Assembly (NCBI RefSeq): GCF_040049215.1
Contig: NZ_JBDZDN010000001.1
Span: forward strand, 1,860,001-1,924,000
Length of the DNA stretch: 64,000 nucleotides
Direction of reading: 5' to 3'
Source of the DNA: Mesorhizobium_K sp040049215
GTDB lineage: Bacteria > Pseudomonadota > Alphaproteobacteria > Rhizobiales > Rhizobiaceae
This document shows positions 19,332 through 26,991 of this stretch, one piece after another. A model generated the notes under the pieces. It ran no database searches. It worked only from the letters and a program-made list of their open reading frames with translations, and was not told the DNA's origin. Within the stretch, counting starts at the first letter, position 1; each line of letters opens with the position of its first letter. The position numbers and the translations under genes were made by a program.

Positions 19332-20609
19332 TCAGAAACGCTGCGGGCTGAAGGGAGCAAGATCGAGCGCCGGAGCCTCGCCCGAAACTAGGTCGCGGAT
19401 CAAGCAAGCGGTGCCGGCGGCCTGGGTCTTGCCGAGATGGCCGTGGCCGAAGGCATAAAACACGTTGGCTAGGGATTTCGACCGGCCGATAGCCGGCAAG
19501 GAATCCGGCAGAGAGGGGCGAAAACCCATCCATTCGCTGCCGCCCTCGGTCCTCAGGCCGGGCAAGAAAATTTTCGCCTTTTCGAGCATCGCCTTCGAGC
19601 GCGCGTAGTTGGGCGGCAACTTCAGCCCGCCAAGCTCCACCGCGCCGCCGATACGCAGGCCGGTGACAAGCGGCGTGACGACGAAGCCGTGGCCGGGAAA
19701 GATCAGCTGCCGCTTCACGTCGAAGGCGTCGGCCGGCAGCGTCGTGTTGTAGCCGCGCTCTGTTTCGAGCGGAATCCTGTCGCCAAGCTGGCGCGCCAGG
19801 AGATGCGACCAGGCGCCGGCGGCGATCACAAGCCGCCGCGCCATTATCGTGCGTCCGTGCTTGAGCTGGATCGAGACGCGGTCCTTCGACGGCATTACGA
19901 GCCCGACATCGCCCTTGACGAACTCCGCGCCCATCCGCTCGGCATAGGCCCAGATCGCCTTGCCGAGAAGCTTCGGATCGTCCGCCGTCTTCCAGCCCGG
20001 TACGAAGGTTGCCTTGACGAACTGTTTCGACAGGCCGGGCTGAAGTCCAGCCAGTTCCTCGCTATCGATATGCTGGTATTTGATGCCGAAACGGTCGCGC
20101 GCGGCCCAGCCCGGCAAGGAGGCGCGGAACTCGACCTCGCTCCCGTAGAGCTCCAGCGAGCCGTCCTCGCGCAACATGTTTTTCGTGCCGGAGCGGTCGA
20201 GCAGACCCATCCATTCGGGCTCCGACAGCTTCATCAGCCCTGCCTGCGCGGCGAGGCTCGTCTCGTAGTTCCTGGGATCGCCGGCGCGCCAGAAGCGCCA
20301 GAGCCAGGGCAGGAGTTTCGGCAGGTAGGAAGGCGGGATGGAAAGCGGCCCGAGCGGGTCCGCCAGCCAGCGCGGCAGGTTCTTCATAATACCCTTGTGG
20401 GCGAGCGGCAGCACGTCGGAGAAAGCGAAGGCCGACGCATTGCCGGAGCTCGTTTCTTCGCAGATGCCGGTGCGGTCGATGACCGTGACCCTGTGACCAG
20501 TCTCGGCCAGATACGCCGCCGCGCAAATGCCGATGATGCCGGCCCCGACGATGGCGATGTCGCTTCCTTCGGCGTTTATACTCAAAGCCGACACCCTTGA
20601 CCGAGGCAT
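19332..20609 (-). CDS. FAD-dependent D-amino acid dehydrogenase (probable D-hydroxyproline dehydrogenase)
   Basis: A 425-residue DadA-family flavoenzyme. The Rossmann dinucleotide-binding motif is IAIVGAGIIGICAAAYLAE (about residues 18-36), and the C-terminal FAD-contact block is GFRPSLPDSLPAIGRS followed by FYAFGHGHLGKTQAAGTACL. In this position the expected reaction is oxidation of cis-4-hydroxy-D-proline to 1-pyrroline-4-hydroxy-2-carboxylate, between the epimerase and the DHDPS-like deaminase. Single-subunit form; no partner beta/gamma subunits of the heteromeric enzyme are present. Family assignment is firm, the substrate is inferred from context. Confidence 0.85.
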   Translation of the reverse strand: MPRSRVSALSINAEGSDIAIVGAGIIGICAAAYLAETGHRVTVIDRTGICEETSSGNASAFAFSDVLPLAHKGIMKNLPRWLADPLGPLSIPPSYLPKLLPWLWRFWRAGDPRNYETSLAAQAGLMKLSEPEWMGLLDRSGTKNMLREDGSLELYGSEVEFRASLPGWAARDRFGIKYQHIDSEELAGLQPGLSKQFVKATFVPGWKTADDPKLLGKAIWAYAERMGAEFVKGDVGLVMPSKDRVSIQLKHGRTIMARRLVIAAGAWSHLLARQLGDRIPLETERGYNTTLPADAFDVKRQLIFPGHGFVVTPLVTGLRIGGAVELGGLKLPPNYARSKAMLEKAKIFLPGLRTEGGSEWMGFRPSLPDSLPAIGRSKSLANVFYAFGHGHLGKTQAAGTACLIRDLVSGEAPALDLAPFSPQRF

Positions 20610-20631
20610 AGGTCTAGTTTCAGCTCGTCCT

Positions 20632-21543
20632 TTAGGCCGCCTTCGCCACCGAAAACTTCGGCAGTTCCGGTCTGGTCGCGATCGCCTGCTTCACGATCTT
20701 CTCCACCATGGCTCGGCGTTCGCCCATCAGCGGCATGCGCGGCATGCGCACCCGGTCGTTGGTGCCGATGGCGAGGACTTCCGCCAGCTTGATATTCTGG
20801 ACGAGATAGGTCGAGACGTCGAGGTCGAGCAGCGGGCGGAACCAGCGGTAGATCGCCAGCGCCTCCTCGCGGCGGCCCGCCTTCATCAACTGGCAGATCG
20901 CCACCGTTTCCCTGGGGAAGGCGACGACCAGCCCCGCCACCCAGCCGATCGCCCCGACCGACAGAGCCTCGAAGGCGAGGTTGTCGACGCCGGTGAAGAG
21001 GTCATAGCGATCGCCGAAATGGTTGATGATGTCGGTCGAGCGGCGGATGTCGTCGGACGATTCCTTGATGGCGACGAAGCGCTCGTCCTTGGCCAGTCTT
21101 TCCATGTCGGCGATGGTCACGTCGACGCGGTATGCGATCTTGTTGGAATAGATCATCACCGGCAGGTCGCCGGCCTGCGCCACCGCCTGGAGCGCCGCCA
21201 CCGTCTCGTCCGGGTTGGTGTGGTAGATCGGGGAGGGCACCACCATCAGCCCGTTTGCGCCGGCTTTGGCGGCACGCTTGGCAATCGTCGCGGCCTCGCG
21301 GGTGCCGGCCTCGTTGACGGTCAAGAGCACCGGCTTCTTGCCGGCCACCTTCTGGGCCGTCTTCAGCACCTCGATCTTCTCGTCGTGGGAAAGCATCGGC
21401 CCTTCGCCGAGCGAGCCGCAGACGATGATGCCGTCGCAGCCGGCCTCCATCTGCAGCGCGAAGCAGCGCTCCATCTCGGCGTGGTCTAGCTCGCCGTCAG
21501 CGGTGAATTTGGTCGTGACTGCAGGAAATACACCGGCCCACAT
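20632..21543 (-). CDS. DHDPS/NAL-family lyase, probable 1-pyrroline-4-hydroxy-2-carboxylate deaminase
   Basis: A 303-residue TIM-barrel class I aldolase. The GSLGEGPML substrate loop lies near residues 43-51, Tyr132 in MIYSNKIAY is the conserved tyrosine, and Schiff-base Lys160 lies in RFVAIKESSDD. It is not a true DapA: the adjacent hydroxyproline epimerase and dehydrogenase point to the deaminase that converts 1-pyrroline-4-hydroxy-2-carboxylate to 2-oxoglutarate semialdehyde. It is first in the operon, divergent from the GntR regulator across a 104-base gap with three ATATATC elements. The last pathway enzyme (2-oxoglutarate semialdehyde dehydrogenase) is not in the cluster. Confidence 0.87.
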   Translation of the reverse strand: MWAGVFPAVTTKFTADGELDHAEMERCFALQMEAGCDGIIVCGSLGEGPMLSHDEKIEVLKTAQKVAGKKPVLLTVNEAGTREAATIAKRAAKAGANGLMVVPSPIYHTNPDETVAALQAVAQAGDLPVMIYSNKIAYRVDVTIADMERLAKDERFVAIKESSDDIRRSTDIINHFGDRYDLFTGVDNLAFEALSVGAIGWVAGLVVAFPRETVAICQLMKAGRREEALAIYRWFRPLLDLDVSTYLVQNIKLAEVLAIGTNDRVRMPRMPLMGERRAMVEKIVKQAIATRPELPKFSVAKAA

Positions 21544-21557
21544 AGGTTTTCTCCATC

Positions 21558-21635
21558 TGATATATCAGCAATATATCTTGACGCCGCAGGTCCTGTCAAT
21601 GGCTGTCGCGCTGTGATAGATGGAAAATATATCAG
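21558..21635. promoter_or_regulatory. candidate GntR operators in hydroxyproline divergent promoter
   Basis: The 104-base intergenic gap carries TGATATATCA, a perfect 10-bp palindrome, at 21558-21567, plus two further ATATATC copies at 21571-21577 and 21627-21633 (the last within ATATATCAG, as in the first). AT-rich short palindromes of this kind are typical FadR/FCD-type GntR sites. Position between the divergent operon and regulator supports autoregulation plus control of the catabolic genes. Binding is inferred. Confidence 0.5.
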
Positions 21636-21647
21636 ACGGGGACCTGC

Positions 21648-22358
21648 TTGATCACTTCAACCAATACATCAACAAGCGAGCCGGCGGCAGCCAAGGCCTA
21701 CCACGCCCTCGAACGCATGATCGTAACGCTGGAACTGCCCCCCGGCAGCGTCGCCACGGAGGGCGCGCTGATCGAGCGCCTCGGCCTTGGCCGCACGCCG
21801 GTGCGCGAGGCAATCCAACGGCTCGCCTGGGAAGGCCTGGTCGACGTCAGGCCGCGCGCCGGCCTCGCCATCGCGCCGCTGCATCCCGGCGACTGGCTGC
21901 GGGTCATCGACGCCAGGCGCGGCGTGGAGATCGTACTTGCCCGATCCGCGGCCCGCTACGTCACGCGCGAGGCCGCCGCCCGTTTTCACGATGCCGCGCT
22001 CGGCATGCAGAAGGCGGTGGTGGAGAGCGACGTGATCGCCTTCCTCGAAGCCGACAAGGCGCTCGACGAAGCGCTGGCGCTCGCCGCGGAAAATCCCTTT
22101 GCCGCGCGCGTCGCGGCTCCGCTGCAGACCCACAGCCGGCGCTTCTGGTTCCGCTACAAGGCGGGGACCGGGCTCGCCGAGGCCGCCGAGCACCATGTCG
22201 CGCTGATCCGCTCGATCCTGGAGGGCGACGAGAAGGCCGCTGGCGCGGAAGCCGAGCGGCTCATGGCGCTGCTCGGCGCGCATGCCGAGGCTGCGGCGCG
22301 GCGGTTACTGCCGATCAGGATGCCGGTGGTTCCAGCAAAGCGGCAAGAAGCGGGTTAG
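21648..22358 (+). CDS. GntR-family regulator (FadR/FCD type) of hydroxyproline genes
   Basis: A 236-residue regulator. The N-terminal winged helix contains EGALIERLGLGRTPVREAIQ followed by RLAWEGLVDVRPRAG, diagnostic for GntR. The C-terminal all-helical FCD domain (about 85-225) has RRGVEIVLARSAARYV and EHHVALIRSILEGD, the latter with the conserved His used for metal/ligand binding. TTG at 21648, preceded by ACGGGGA at a suitable distance, is taken as start; the next methionine (codon 24) lies inside the DNA-binding domain and is too late. It is divergent from the hydroxyproline operon, which is its probable target. Its last 44 bases overlap the convergent toxin gene. Confidence 0.85.
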   Translation: MITSTNTSTSEPAAAKAYHALERMIVTLELPPGSVATEGALIERLGLGRTPVREAIQRLAWEGLVDVRPRAGLAIAPLHPGDWLRVIDARRGVEIVLARSAARYVTREAAARFHDAALGMQKAVVESDVIAFLEADKALDEALALAAENPFAARVAAPLQTHSRRFWFRYKAGTGLAEAAEHHVALIRSILEGDEKAAGAEAERLMALLGAHAEAAARRLLPIRMPVVPAKRQEAG

Positions 22359-22770
22359 GCTTTTCCGCGAAGGGATTCACGATGGTGACGCCGCCCCAGG
22401 TGAAGCCGTCTTGCATGTCTTCGGACAAGAGCAATCGGCAACCGGCCTGAGACGCCACGGAAAGGATCACAGCATCCCACGAGTTCAGATCGTGGCGAGT
22501 GGCGAGTTCCCCAGCTTGAAGGAAAGCTTGTGGCGTAGTGCCCACAACCACCGAGGCCTGATGCCACTCCAGCATGGCGTCCCTCGCACGGGTGCGCGTG
22601 AACTTGCCTTTTCGGCAAAGCACTTGAAAGAGTTCTCCAAGTACCTGGACCGGAATTACCAGATCCTGGCTCGGAATGGCATCTATGAGATGCTGAGCTA
22701 TCTTCTCGCGCTGTGGATCATCAATGCCCTCGGCATAGGCGAGGACATTGGTGTCGGTTGCGACCTTCAC
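22315..22770 (-). CDS. PIN-domain ribonuclease toxin (VapC-like)
   Basis: A 151-residue PIN-domain protein. The N-terminal KVATDTNVLAYAEG supplies the first acidic residue (Asp6), GELFQVL the second, and DLNSWDAVILSVASQAG with LLLSEDMQDG the C-terminal acidic cluster; together they form the Mg-binding active site of VapC toxins that cleave tRNA or other RNA. It starts at GTG and overlaps the antitoxin stop by four bases (GTGA), the standard toxin-antitoxin layout. Its 3' end runs 44 bases into the end of the opposing GntR gene, so transcripts of the two are complementary there. Confidence 0.88.
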   Translation of the reverse strand: MKVATDTNVLAYAEGIDDPQREKIAQHLIDAIPSQDLVIPVQVLGELFQVLCRKGKFTRTRARDAMLEWHQASVVVGTTPQAFLQAGELATRHDLNSWDAVILSVASQAGCRLLLSEDMQDGFTWGGVTIVNPFAEKPNPLLAALLEPPAS

Positions 22771-23012
22771 CGATCGCGCTCATAAAGCTCGTCACGGGTC
22801 CATTTCCCGGCATTGAGCGCAGGTTGGTTCCTCAGGCGCTTCAATAGTTTCTGTTTGGCATCTTCCCGCCTACTCATCTCCTCCGTCAACGGCACCAGCT
22901 TCGCCACGGGACGGCCGTGGCTGGTCACGACATAGCTGTTACCCTCGCGCACGCCGCGAAGGAGTTTTGAGAATTCGCGGTTGGCTTCCGCGGCCGAGAC
23001 GGTCTCTTCCAT
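22767..23012 (-). CDS. Phd/YefM-type antitoxin (VapB-like)
   Basis: An 81-residue antitoxin. MEETVSAAEANREFSKLLRG is the Phd/YefM N-terminal DNA-binding and dimerisation region, followed by the family-typical GNSYVVTSHGRPVAKLVPLT. The C-terminal part (KKLLKRLRNQPALNAGKWTR) is the basic/amphipathic toxin-neutralising tail. It precedes and is translationally coupled to the PIN toxin. Phd/YefM antitoxins pair with both RelE and PIN toxins; here the partner is clearly PIN. It should repress its own promoter, possibly through the inverted repeat at 23029-23047. Confidence 0.88.
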   Translation of the reverse strand: MEETVSAAEANREFSKLLRGVREGNSYVVTSHGRPVAKLVPLTEEMSRREDAKQKLLKRLRNQPALNAGKWTRDELYERDR

Positions 23013-23028
23013 GAGGGGCGTTCCAAAA

Positions 23029-23047
23029 AGTAGTGATATTGCCTACT
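23029..23047 (-). promoter_or_regulatory. possible toxin-antitoxin operator
   Basis: AGTAG and CTACT flank a 9-base centre (TGATATTGC) 17 bases upstream of the antitoxin start codon, within the likely core promoter. Position and symmetry fit autoregulation by a Phd-type antitoxin, but the repeat is short and could be chance. Confidence 0.35.
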
Positions 23048-23091
23048 ATAGGGAGCTTGAGCTCGCCGCGCAAGCGGCGGGGCATCTTCGA

Positions 23092-23394
23092 TCAGGCGCC
23101 GTCGCCCAATGCGGCGACGTTGATCTCAAAACCTTCGCCGGCCGAAAGCACGCAGCTCTTGCCGTCCGTCCCGGTCGCCAGGATGGTCCAGGTACCGTTG
23201 TCCGAAACGAAGATCTCGACAACCGCGCTGCCGTCGATCTGGCCGAGGGCGGCAGGGTTTTCCTTGAATTTGTCGGAAAGCGACTTCACCATTTCGGTGC
23301 GGTTGGCGCAGAAGCTTCCAGCCGGTGAGGGCGTTGCCGTCATCGCCAGCAGGCCGGTAATCAGAGCCGGGAAAAGTACCATCTCGCGTTTCAT
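23092..23394 (-). CDS. small secreted protein, paralogue 1
   Basis: A 100-residue protein of unknown function. The first 25 residues (KREMVLFPALITGLLAMTAT, then PSPAG) form a Sec signal peptide. The mature region has CANRTEMVKSLSDKF, then GSAVVEIFVSDNGTWTIL and SCVLSAGEGFEIN. Two conserved cysteines could form a disulfide in the periplasm. It is clearly related to the protein encoded at 23576-23890, sharing the order Cys, EMV/ELV, EVFV-GTWT, SC-AGE. A good ribosome binding site (GGAGAT) precedes ATG. The family is common in Hyphomicrobiales as far as I recall, but I know no function. Confidence 0.7.
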   Translation of the reverse strand: MKREMVLFPALITGLLAMTATPSPAGSFCANRTEMVKSLSDKFKENPAALGQIDGSAVVEIFVSDNGTWTILATGTDGKSCVLSAGEGFEINVAALGDGA

Positions 23395-23575
23395 GTCGAC
23401 ATCTCCTGCCGCTTGAGCCGGGCAACGGGCCAAGTTTCCAAAGCCTATAAGGCCTCAGGACTTTTCTTGATGCCGATCGCAAGCGGCGACCGTGACGGAT
23501 CAAGCGAATCCGCCGCTCCGTCGTTCCATCACGAACCGTAACGGGCGGAAATTCTGCATGAATGACTTCCGCCAG

Positions 23576-23890
23576 TCAGGTGGTTTCATCCGAGAGGATC
23601 GGGGAGTTCTCCCAGTTCTCGCCGGCAGCGATGATGCAGCTCAGGCCGTTCAGGTCGGTGACGATCACCGTCCAGGTCCCCGTCTTGCCGACGAAGACTT
23701 CCATGACGGCGATCTGCCCGATCGTGCCGTATGCGAACTGACTTTCCTGATATTTCTTGCCTAGATGGGCGACGAGCTCGCCGTGGTCGGCGCACTGGCT
23801 GTACTGGGCCTGCGCGCCGCCCGTGCTTGCCGCGAGGGTCACGGCTACAGCGAGCGCTCCGATCCACTTTTCCAACGATTTGCGTGCCAT
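23576..23890 (-). CDS. small secreted protein, paralogue 2
   Basis: A 104-residue protein: signal peptide to about residue 28 (cleavage near GGAQAQ-YSQC), then CADHGELVAHLGKKYQES, QIAVMEVFVGKTGTWTVIV and LSCIIAAGENWENSP. It is a tandem paralogue of the protein at 23092-23394. The ribosome binding site GGAGGT is nearly ideal, suggesting good expression. The gap between the two genes (181 bases) is long enough for separate promoters. The conserved GTWTxI core and two cysteines suggest a small disulfide-stabilised periplasmic fold; function is unknown. Confidence 0.72.
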   Translation of the reverse strand: MARKSLEKWIGALAVAVTLAASTGGAQAQYSQCADHGELVAHLGKKYQESQFAYGTIGQIAVMEVFVGKTGTWTVIVTDLNGLSCIIAAGENWENSPILSDETT

Positions 23891-24121
23891 AGGGCACCTC
23901 CTTTGCCATCGCGTTCCGGCAAAGGAGCGGTGTTTTCACGGCTTCATCTTGCCGAAACGATCCAGGCCGGTCCCGACGTCGTCATCGCGTCGCTCCTTTC
24001 TGTGTTCCGGTCTGCCGTAGTGGTTCACCTTACTCGGCGTTCCCACTATGTTCCATATATGGTGAGTCCCGATCGCGCCCACAAGATCGATGCCATCCAG
24101 CTATTCGGAACATCTGGAGGC
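23891..24121. other. intergenic region upstream of secreted-protein gene
   Basis: With the terminator and remnant that follow, this forms a 384-base gap without a gene. It must contain the promoter of the 23576-23890 gene. Nothing else recognisable is present before the terminator at 24122. Confidence 0.45.
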
Positions 24122-24155
24122 AAAAAAGGGCGCGGCCTGAGCCGCGCCCTTTTTT
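24122..24155. terminator. bidirectional Rho-independent terminator
   Basis: AAAAAA, then a 9-bp perfect GC stem (GGGCGCGGC / GCCGCGCCC) with a CTGA loop, then TTTTTT. The flanking A and T tracts extend the stem and make it work on either strand. It lies about 120 bases beyond the mmsA stop codon and marks the end of that minus-strand transcript; the mmsA 3' echo lies between stop codon and terminator. Confidence 0.92.
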
Positions 24156-24175
24156 CGTGCGATCGATGCCAGTCC

Positions 24176-24220
24176 TCAGTTCATTGTCGGAATGACGAAT
24201 TCCGCGCCGTCCTTGACGCC
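24176..24220 (-). pseudogene. remnant duplicate of the mmsA 3' end
   Basis: These 45 bases match 24275-24319, the last 15 codons of mmsA including the stop, with three differences. All three are synonymous: both copies read GVKDGAEFVIPTMN-stop. The copy sits 54 bases downstream of the real stop and upstream of the terminator. Upstream of it, where the rest of such a gene should be, the sequence does not code for aldehyde dehydrogenase. The silent-only divergence suggests the fragment once belonged to a functional second copy or allele. Confidence 0.75.
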
Positions 24221-24274
24221 GCCCGCGCGACCGCAGCCGAAGGCGAGGACGCGCAGTGCAACAATCGGCGGGCG

Positions 24275-25771
24275 TCAGTTCATCGTCGGAATGACGAACT
24301 CAGCGCCGTCCTTGACGCCTGACGGCCAGCGGGAGGTCACCGTCTTGGTCTTGGTGTAGAAGCGGAAGGCGTCCGGCCCATGCTGGTTGAGGTCGCCGAA
24401 GGACGAGGCTTTCCAGCCGCCGAACGTATAATAAGCGATCGGCACCGGGATCGGCACGTTGATGCCGACCATGCCGACCTGGACTCTGGATGCAAAATCG
24501 CGGGCGGCGTCGCCGTCGCGGGTGAAGATCGCCACGCCGTTGCCCATCTCGTGGTCGTTGGCGAGCTTGATGGCGTCCTCGTAGCGCGGCGCGCGCACCA
24601 CCGACAGGACCGGTCCGAATATCTCCTCCTTGTAGATCTTCATGTCCGGCGTCACCTCGTCGAACAGGCAGCCGCCCATGTAGTAGCCGTTCTCATAGCC
24701 CTGCATGGAGAAGCCGCGGCCGTCGACGACCAGCTTTGCGCCTTCCTTGACGCCGGCGTCAACGTAGCCCTTCACACGCTCCAGCGCCTGCCTGGTCACC
24801 AGCGGGCCGAAATCGGCGGAGCTGTCGGTCGACGGGCCGACCTTCAGGTTTTCCACGCGGGGGATCAGCTTTTCCATCAGCCTGTTGGCCGTATCGTTGC
24901 CGACCGGCACCGCCACCGAGATCGCCATGCAGCGCTCGCCGGCCGAGCCGTAGCCGGCGCCGATCAGCGCGTCGACCGTCTGGTCCATGTCGGCGTCGGG
25001 CATGATGATCATGTGGTTCTTGGCGCCGCCGAAGCACTGCACCCGCTTGCCGCTCGCCGTGCCGCGCGAATAGATGTAGTGCGCGATCGGCGTCGAGCCG
25101 ACGAAGCCGATGGCCTTGATGTCGGGATCGTCGAGGATGGCGTCGACCACCTCCTTGTCGCCATTGACGACGTTGAGGATGCCGGCCGGCAGGCCAGCCT
25201 CGAGGAACAGTTCGGCGATGCGGATCGGCACGCCCGGATCGCGCTCCGACGGCTTCAGGATGAAGGCGTTGCCGCAGGCGATCGCCGGCGCGATCTTCCA
25301 CAGCGGGATCATGGCCGGGAAATTGAACGGGGTGATGCCCGCCACCACGCCGAGCGCCTGGCGCATCGAATAGACGTCGATCCCCGGGCCGGCGCCGTCG
25401 GTGAACTCGCCCTTCATCATATGCGGCGCGCCGATGCAGACCTCGACCACTTCCAGGCCGCGCTGGATGTCGCCCTTGGCGTCGGCGATGGTCTTGCCGT
25501 GCTCGCGGGCCAGCATCTCGGCCAGCGCGTCGTTCTCGCGAGCGGCCAGTTCGAGGAACTTCATCAGCACGCGAACGCGGCGCTGCGGGTTGGTCGCCGC
25601 CCAGGCCGGCTGCGCAGCCTTGGCGTTCTCGACGGCGGCGCGCAGTTCGGCGGCGGACGCGAGCGCGACGGTGCCGCGCACCGTGCCGTCCATCGGCTGC
25701 ATCACGTCCTGTTTGCGTCCGCTGGTGCCGGCGACCCGCTTGCCGCCGATGAAATGGCCGTATTCGATCAT
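24275..25771 (-). CDS. mmsA: CoA-acylating methylmalonate-semialdehyde dehydrogenase
   Basis: A 498-residue aldehyde dehydrogenase converting (methyl)malonate semialdehyde plus CoA and NAD+ to propionyl-/acetyl-CoA and CO2 in valine, thymine, beta-alanine and myo-inositol breakdown. It has the MMSDH-specific GVVAGITPFNFPAMIPLWKI block (141-160), FGGAKNHMIIMPDAD (247-261) and nucleophile Cys281 in GSAGERCMAISVAVPVG. It ends at a TGA followed by a duplicated copy of its own last 15 codons. It is divergent from a LysR regulator that is the obvious candidate for its control. No valine-pathway partners (mmsB, acyl-CoA dehydrogenase) are adjacent. Confidence 0.93.
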   Translation of the reverse strand: MIEYGHFIGGKRVAGTSGRKQDVMQPMDGTVRGTVALASAAELRAAVENAKAAQPAWAATNPQRRVRVLMKFLELAARENDALAEMLAREHGKTIADAKGDIQRGLEVVEVCIGAPHMMKGEFTDGAGPGIDVYSMRQALGVVAGITPFNFPAMIPLWKIAPAIACGNAFILKPSERDPGVPIRIAELFLEAGLPAGILNVVNGDKEVVDAILDDPDIKAIGFVGSTPIAHYIYSRGTASGKRVQCFGGAKNHMIIMPDADMDQTVDALIGAGYGSAGERCMAISVAVPVGNDTANRLMEKLIPRVENLKVGPSTDSSADFGPLVTRQALERVKGYVDAGVKEGAKLVVDGRGFSMQGYENGYYMGGCLFDEVTPDMKIYKEEIFGPVLSVVRAPRYEDAIKLANDHEMGNGVAIFTRDGDAARDFASRVQVGMVGINVPIPVPIAYYTFGGWKASSFGDLNQHGPDAFRFYTKTKTVTSRWPSGVKDGAEFVIPTMN

Positions 25772-25856
25772 GTCTCGCTCCCTGGCGTATTCTCTTGTGC
25801 CGCCATTGTCCCGCTTTGCGCCTGCCTTGGCAACGCTAGGGAGAACGGAACTGTTG

Positions 25857-25901
25857 TGCGCAAATTGAAGAACGTGTAAGATCAGCGCTTCATTTGGCGC
25901 A
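25857..25901. promoter_or_regulatory. possible LysR operator in mmsA-LysR divergent promoter
   Basis: TGCGCAAAT (25857-25865) and ATTTGGCGCA (25892-25901) form an imperfect inverted repeat, one base of asymmetry, in the 154-base divergent gap close to the LysR start codon. A wide-spaced inverted repeat here is compatible with LysR tetramer binding. Weak evidence. Confidence 0.3.
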
Positions 25902-25925
25902 TAGACGCGTCACCCAAGGGTCTGC

Positions 25926-26807
25926 ATGAACTGGGACGACGTCCGCATCTTCCTCGCCGTCGCGCGAGCCGGGCAGATCCTCGGCGCGGCGCGCCGGCTG
26001 GAGCTCAACCATGCCACGGTCTCGCGCCGCGTCGTGGCACTCGAGGACGCGCTCGGCGCGAAACTGTTTCGCCGGCTCACCACCGGCAGCGAGCTGACGC
26101 CGGCCGGCGAGCGCTTCCTCCAGACCGCCGAACGCATGGAGGCGGACATGATCGCCGCACGCTCCGAGCTGGCCGGCGGCGATGAGGCGATCTCCGGGAT
26201 CGTGCGCATCGGCGCGCCCGACGGCTTCGGAGTTGCATTCCTGGCCGCGCGGCTCGGCGCGCTGACGGCCCGGCACGGCGACCTCAGGATTCAACTCGTG
26301 CCGGTGCCGCGCTCCTTCTCACTGTCGCGGCGCGAAGCCGACATCGCAATAACCACCGAGCGTCCGGCGGAAGGCCGGTTGGTGGCGCAGAAACTCGTCG
26401 ACTATTCGCTCGGCCTCTACGCCTCCCGCGCCTACGCCGAGGCGAATGGCCTCCCGGCAACGCCTGCCGACATGAAGAACCATCGGCTCGTCGGCTATGT
26501 GCCCGACCTCGTCTTCAGCCCGTCGCTCGCCTATGCGCAGGAATTTTCACCGGACTGGGACGCCGCCTTCTCCATCTCGTCGGCGCTCGGCCAGGTCGAG
26601 GCGGTGCGGTCGGGCGCCGGCATCGGCATATTGCACGCCTTCATTGCCCGCGCGCTGCCCGATCTCGTGCCGGTCGATGCGGTCAAGCCGATCCGCCGGG
26701 CCTACTGGCTCGTCTATCATGAGAGCGTGCGGCCGCTCCGCCGCATCCAGGCCGTTGCCGGGTTCATCACCGGCGTCGTCGAGCGGGAAAAGCTGCTCTT
26801 CGTCTGA
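25926..26807 (+). CDS. LysR-family regulator divergent from mmsA
   Basis: A 293-residue LysR protein. The N-terminal winged helix is DVRIFLAVARAGQILGAARR, then LELNHATVSRRVVALEDALG and AKLFRRLTTGSELTPAGERF, the complete LysR signature. The C-terminal half is a periplasmic-binding-like effector domain (about 92-290). The KLFRR-x5-LTPAG form resembles the small LysR group that regulates aldehyde dehydrogenases and short catabolic operons from divergent promoters. mmsA is the probable target; the effector is unknown. Confidence 0.85.
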   Translation: MNWDDVRIFLAVARAGQILGAARRLELNHATVSRRVVALEDALGAKLFRRLTTGSELTPAGERFLQTAERMEADMIAARSELAGGDEAISGIVRIGAPDGFGVAFLAARLGALTARHGDLRIQLVPVPRSFSLSRREADIAITTERPAEGRLVAQKLVDYSLGLYASRAYAEANGLPATPADMKNHRLVGYVPDLVFSPSLAYAQEFSPDWDAAFSISSALGQVEAVRSGAGIGILHAFIARALPDLVPVDAVKPIRRAYWLVYHESVRPLRRIQAVAGFITGVVEREKLLFV

Positions 26808-26957
26808 TCCGCGTCTGTTCCCAAAATACCTGCCCAAGACTTCCGGTTAACATCCGGAAAACGCGGGATTTTTTCAGGCCGATGCTGTCCCGTACGGTTC
26901 GACGTGGCCGCCTGAATTCGCGTAAGCTATTGCAAATGAATGAAAAATATGCGCATA

Positions 26958-26973
26958 TTGAATGAATATTCAA
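26958..26973. promoter_or_regulatory. BetI-type operator, site 1 (Rieske oxygenase promoter)
   Basis: TTGAATGAATATTCAA, in the 18-bp context ATTGAATGAATATTCAAC. The reverse complement of site 3 (47586-47601 with flanks) is ATTGAATGAATGTTCAAC, identical at 17 of 18 positions. It lies 19 bases before the chosen start codon of the Rieske gene, so bound regulator would block transcription. The TTGAA-N6-TTCAA architecture resembles BetI operators, and a BetI-like TetR gene lies at 45978-46673. Confidence 0.65.
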
Positions 26974-26991
26974 CAATTACAGAGCCTTCAC

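Noticed and set aside
22315..24320. Genomic island around the VapBC-like pair
   Set aside because: No integrase, transposase, tRNA or flanking direct repeats are visible, and composition does not differ clearly from the surroundings; only the mmsA remnant hints at rearrangement.
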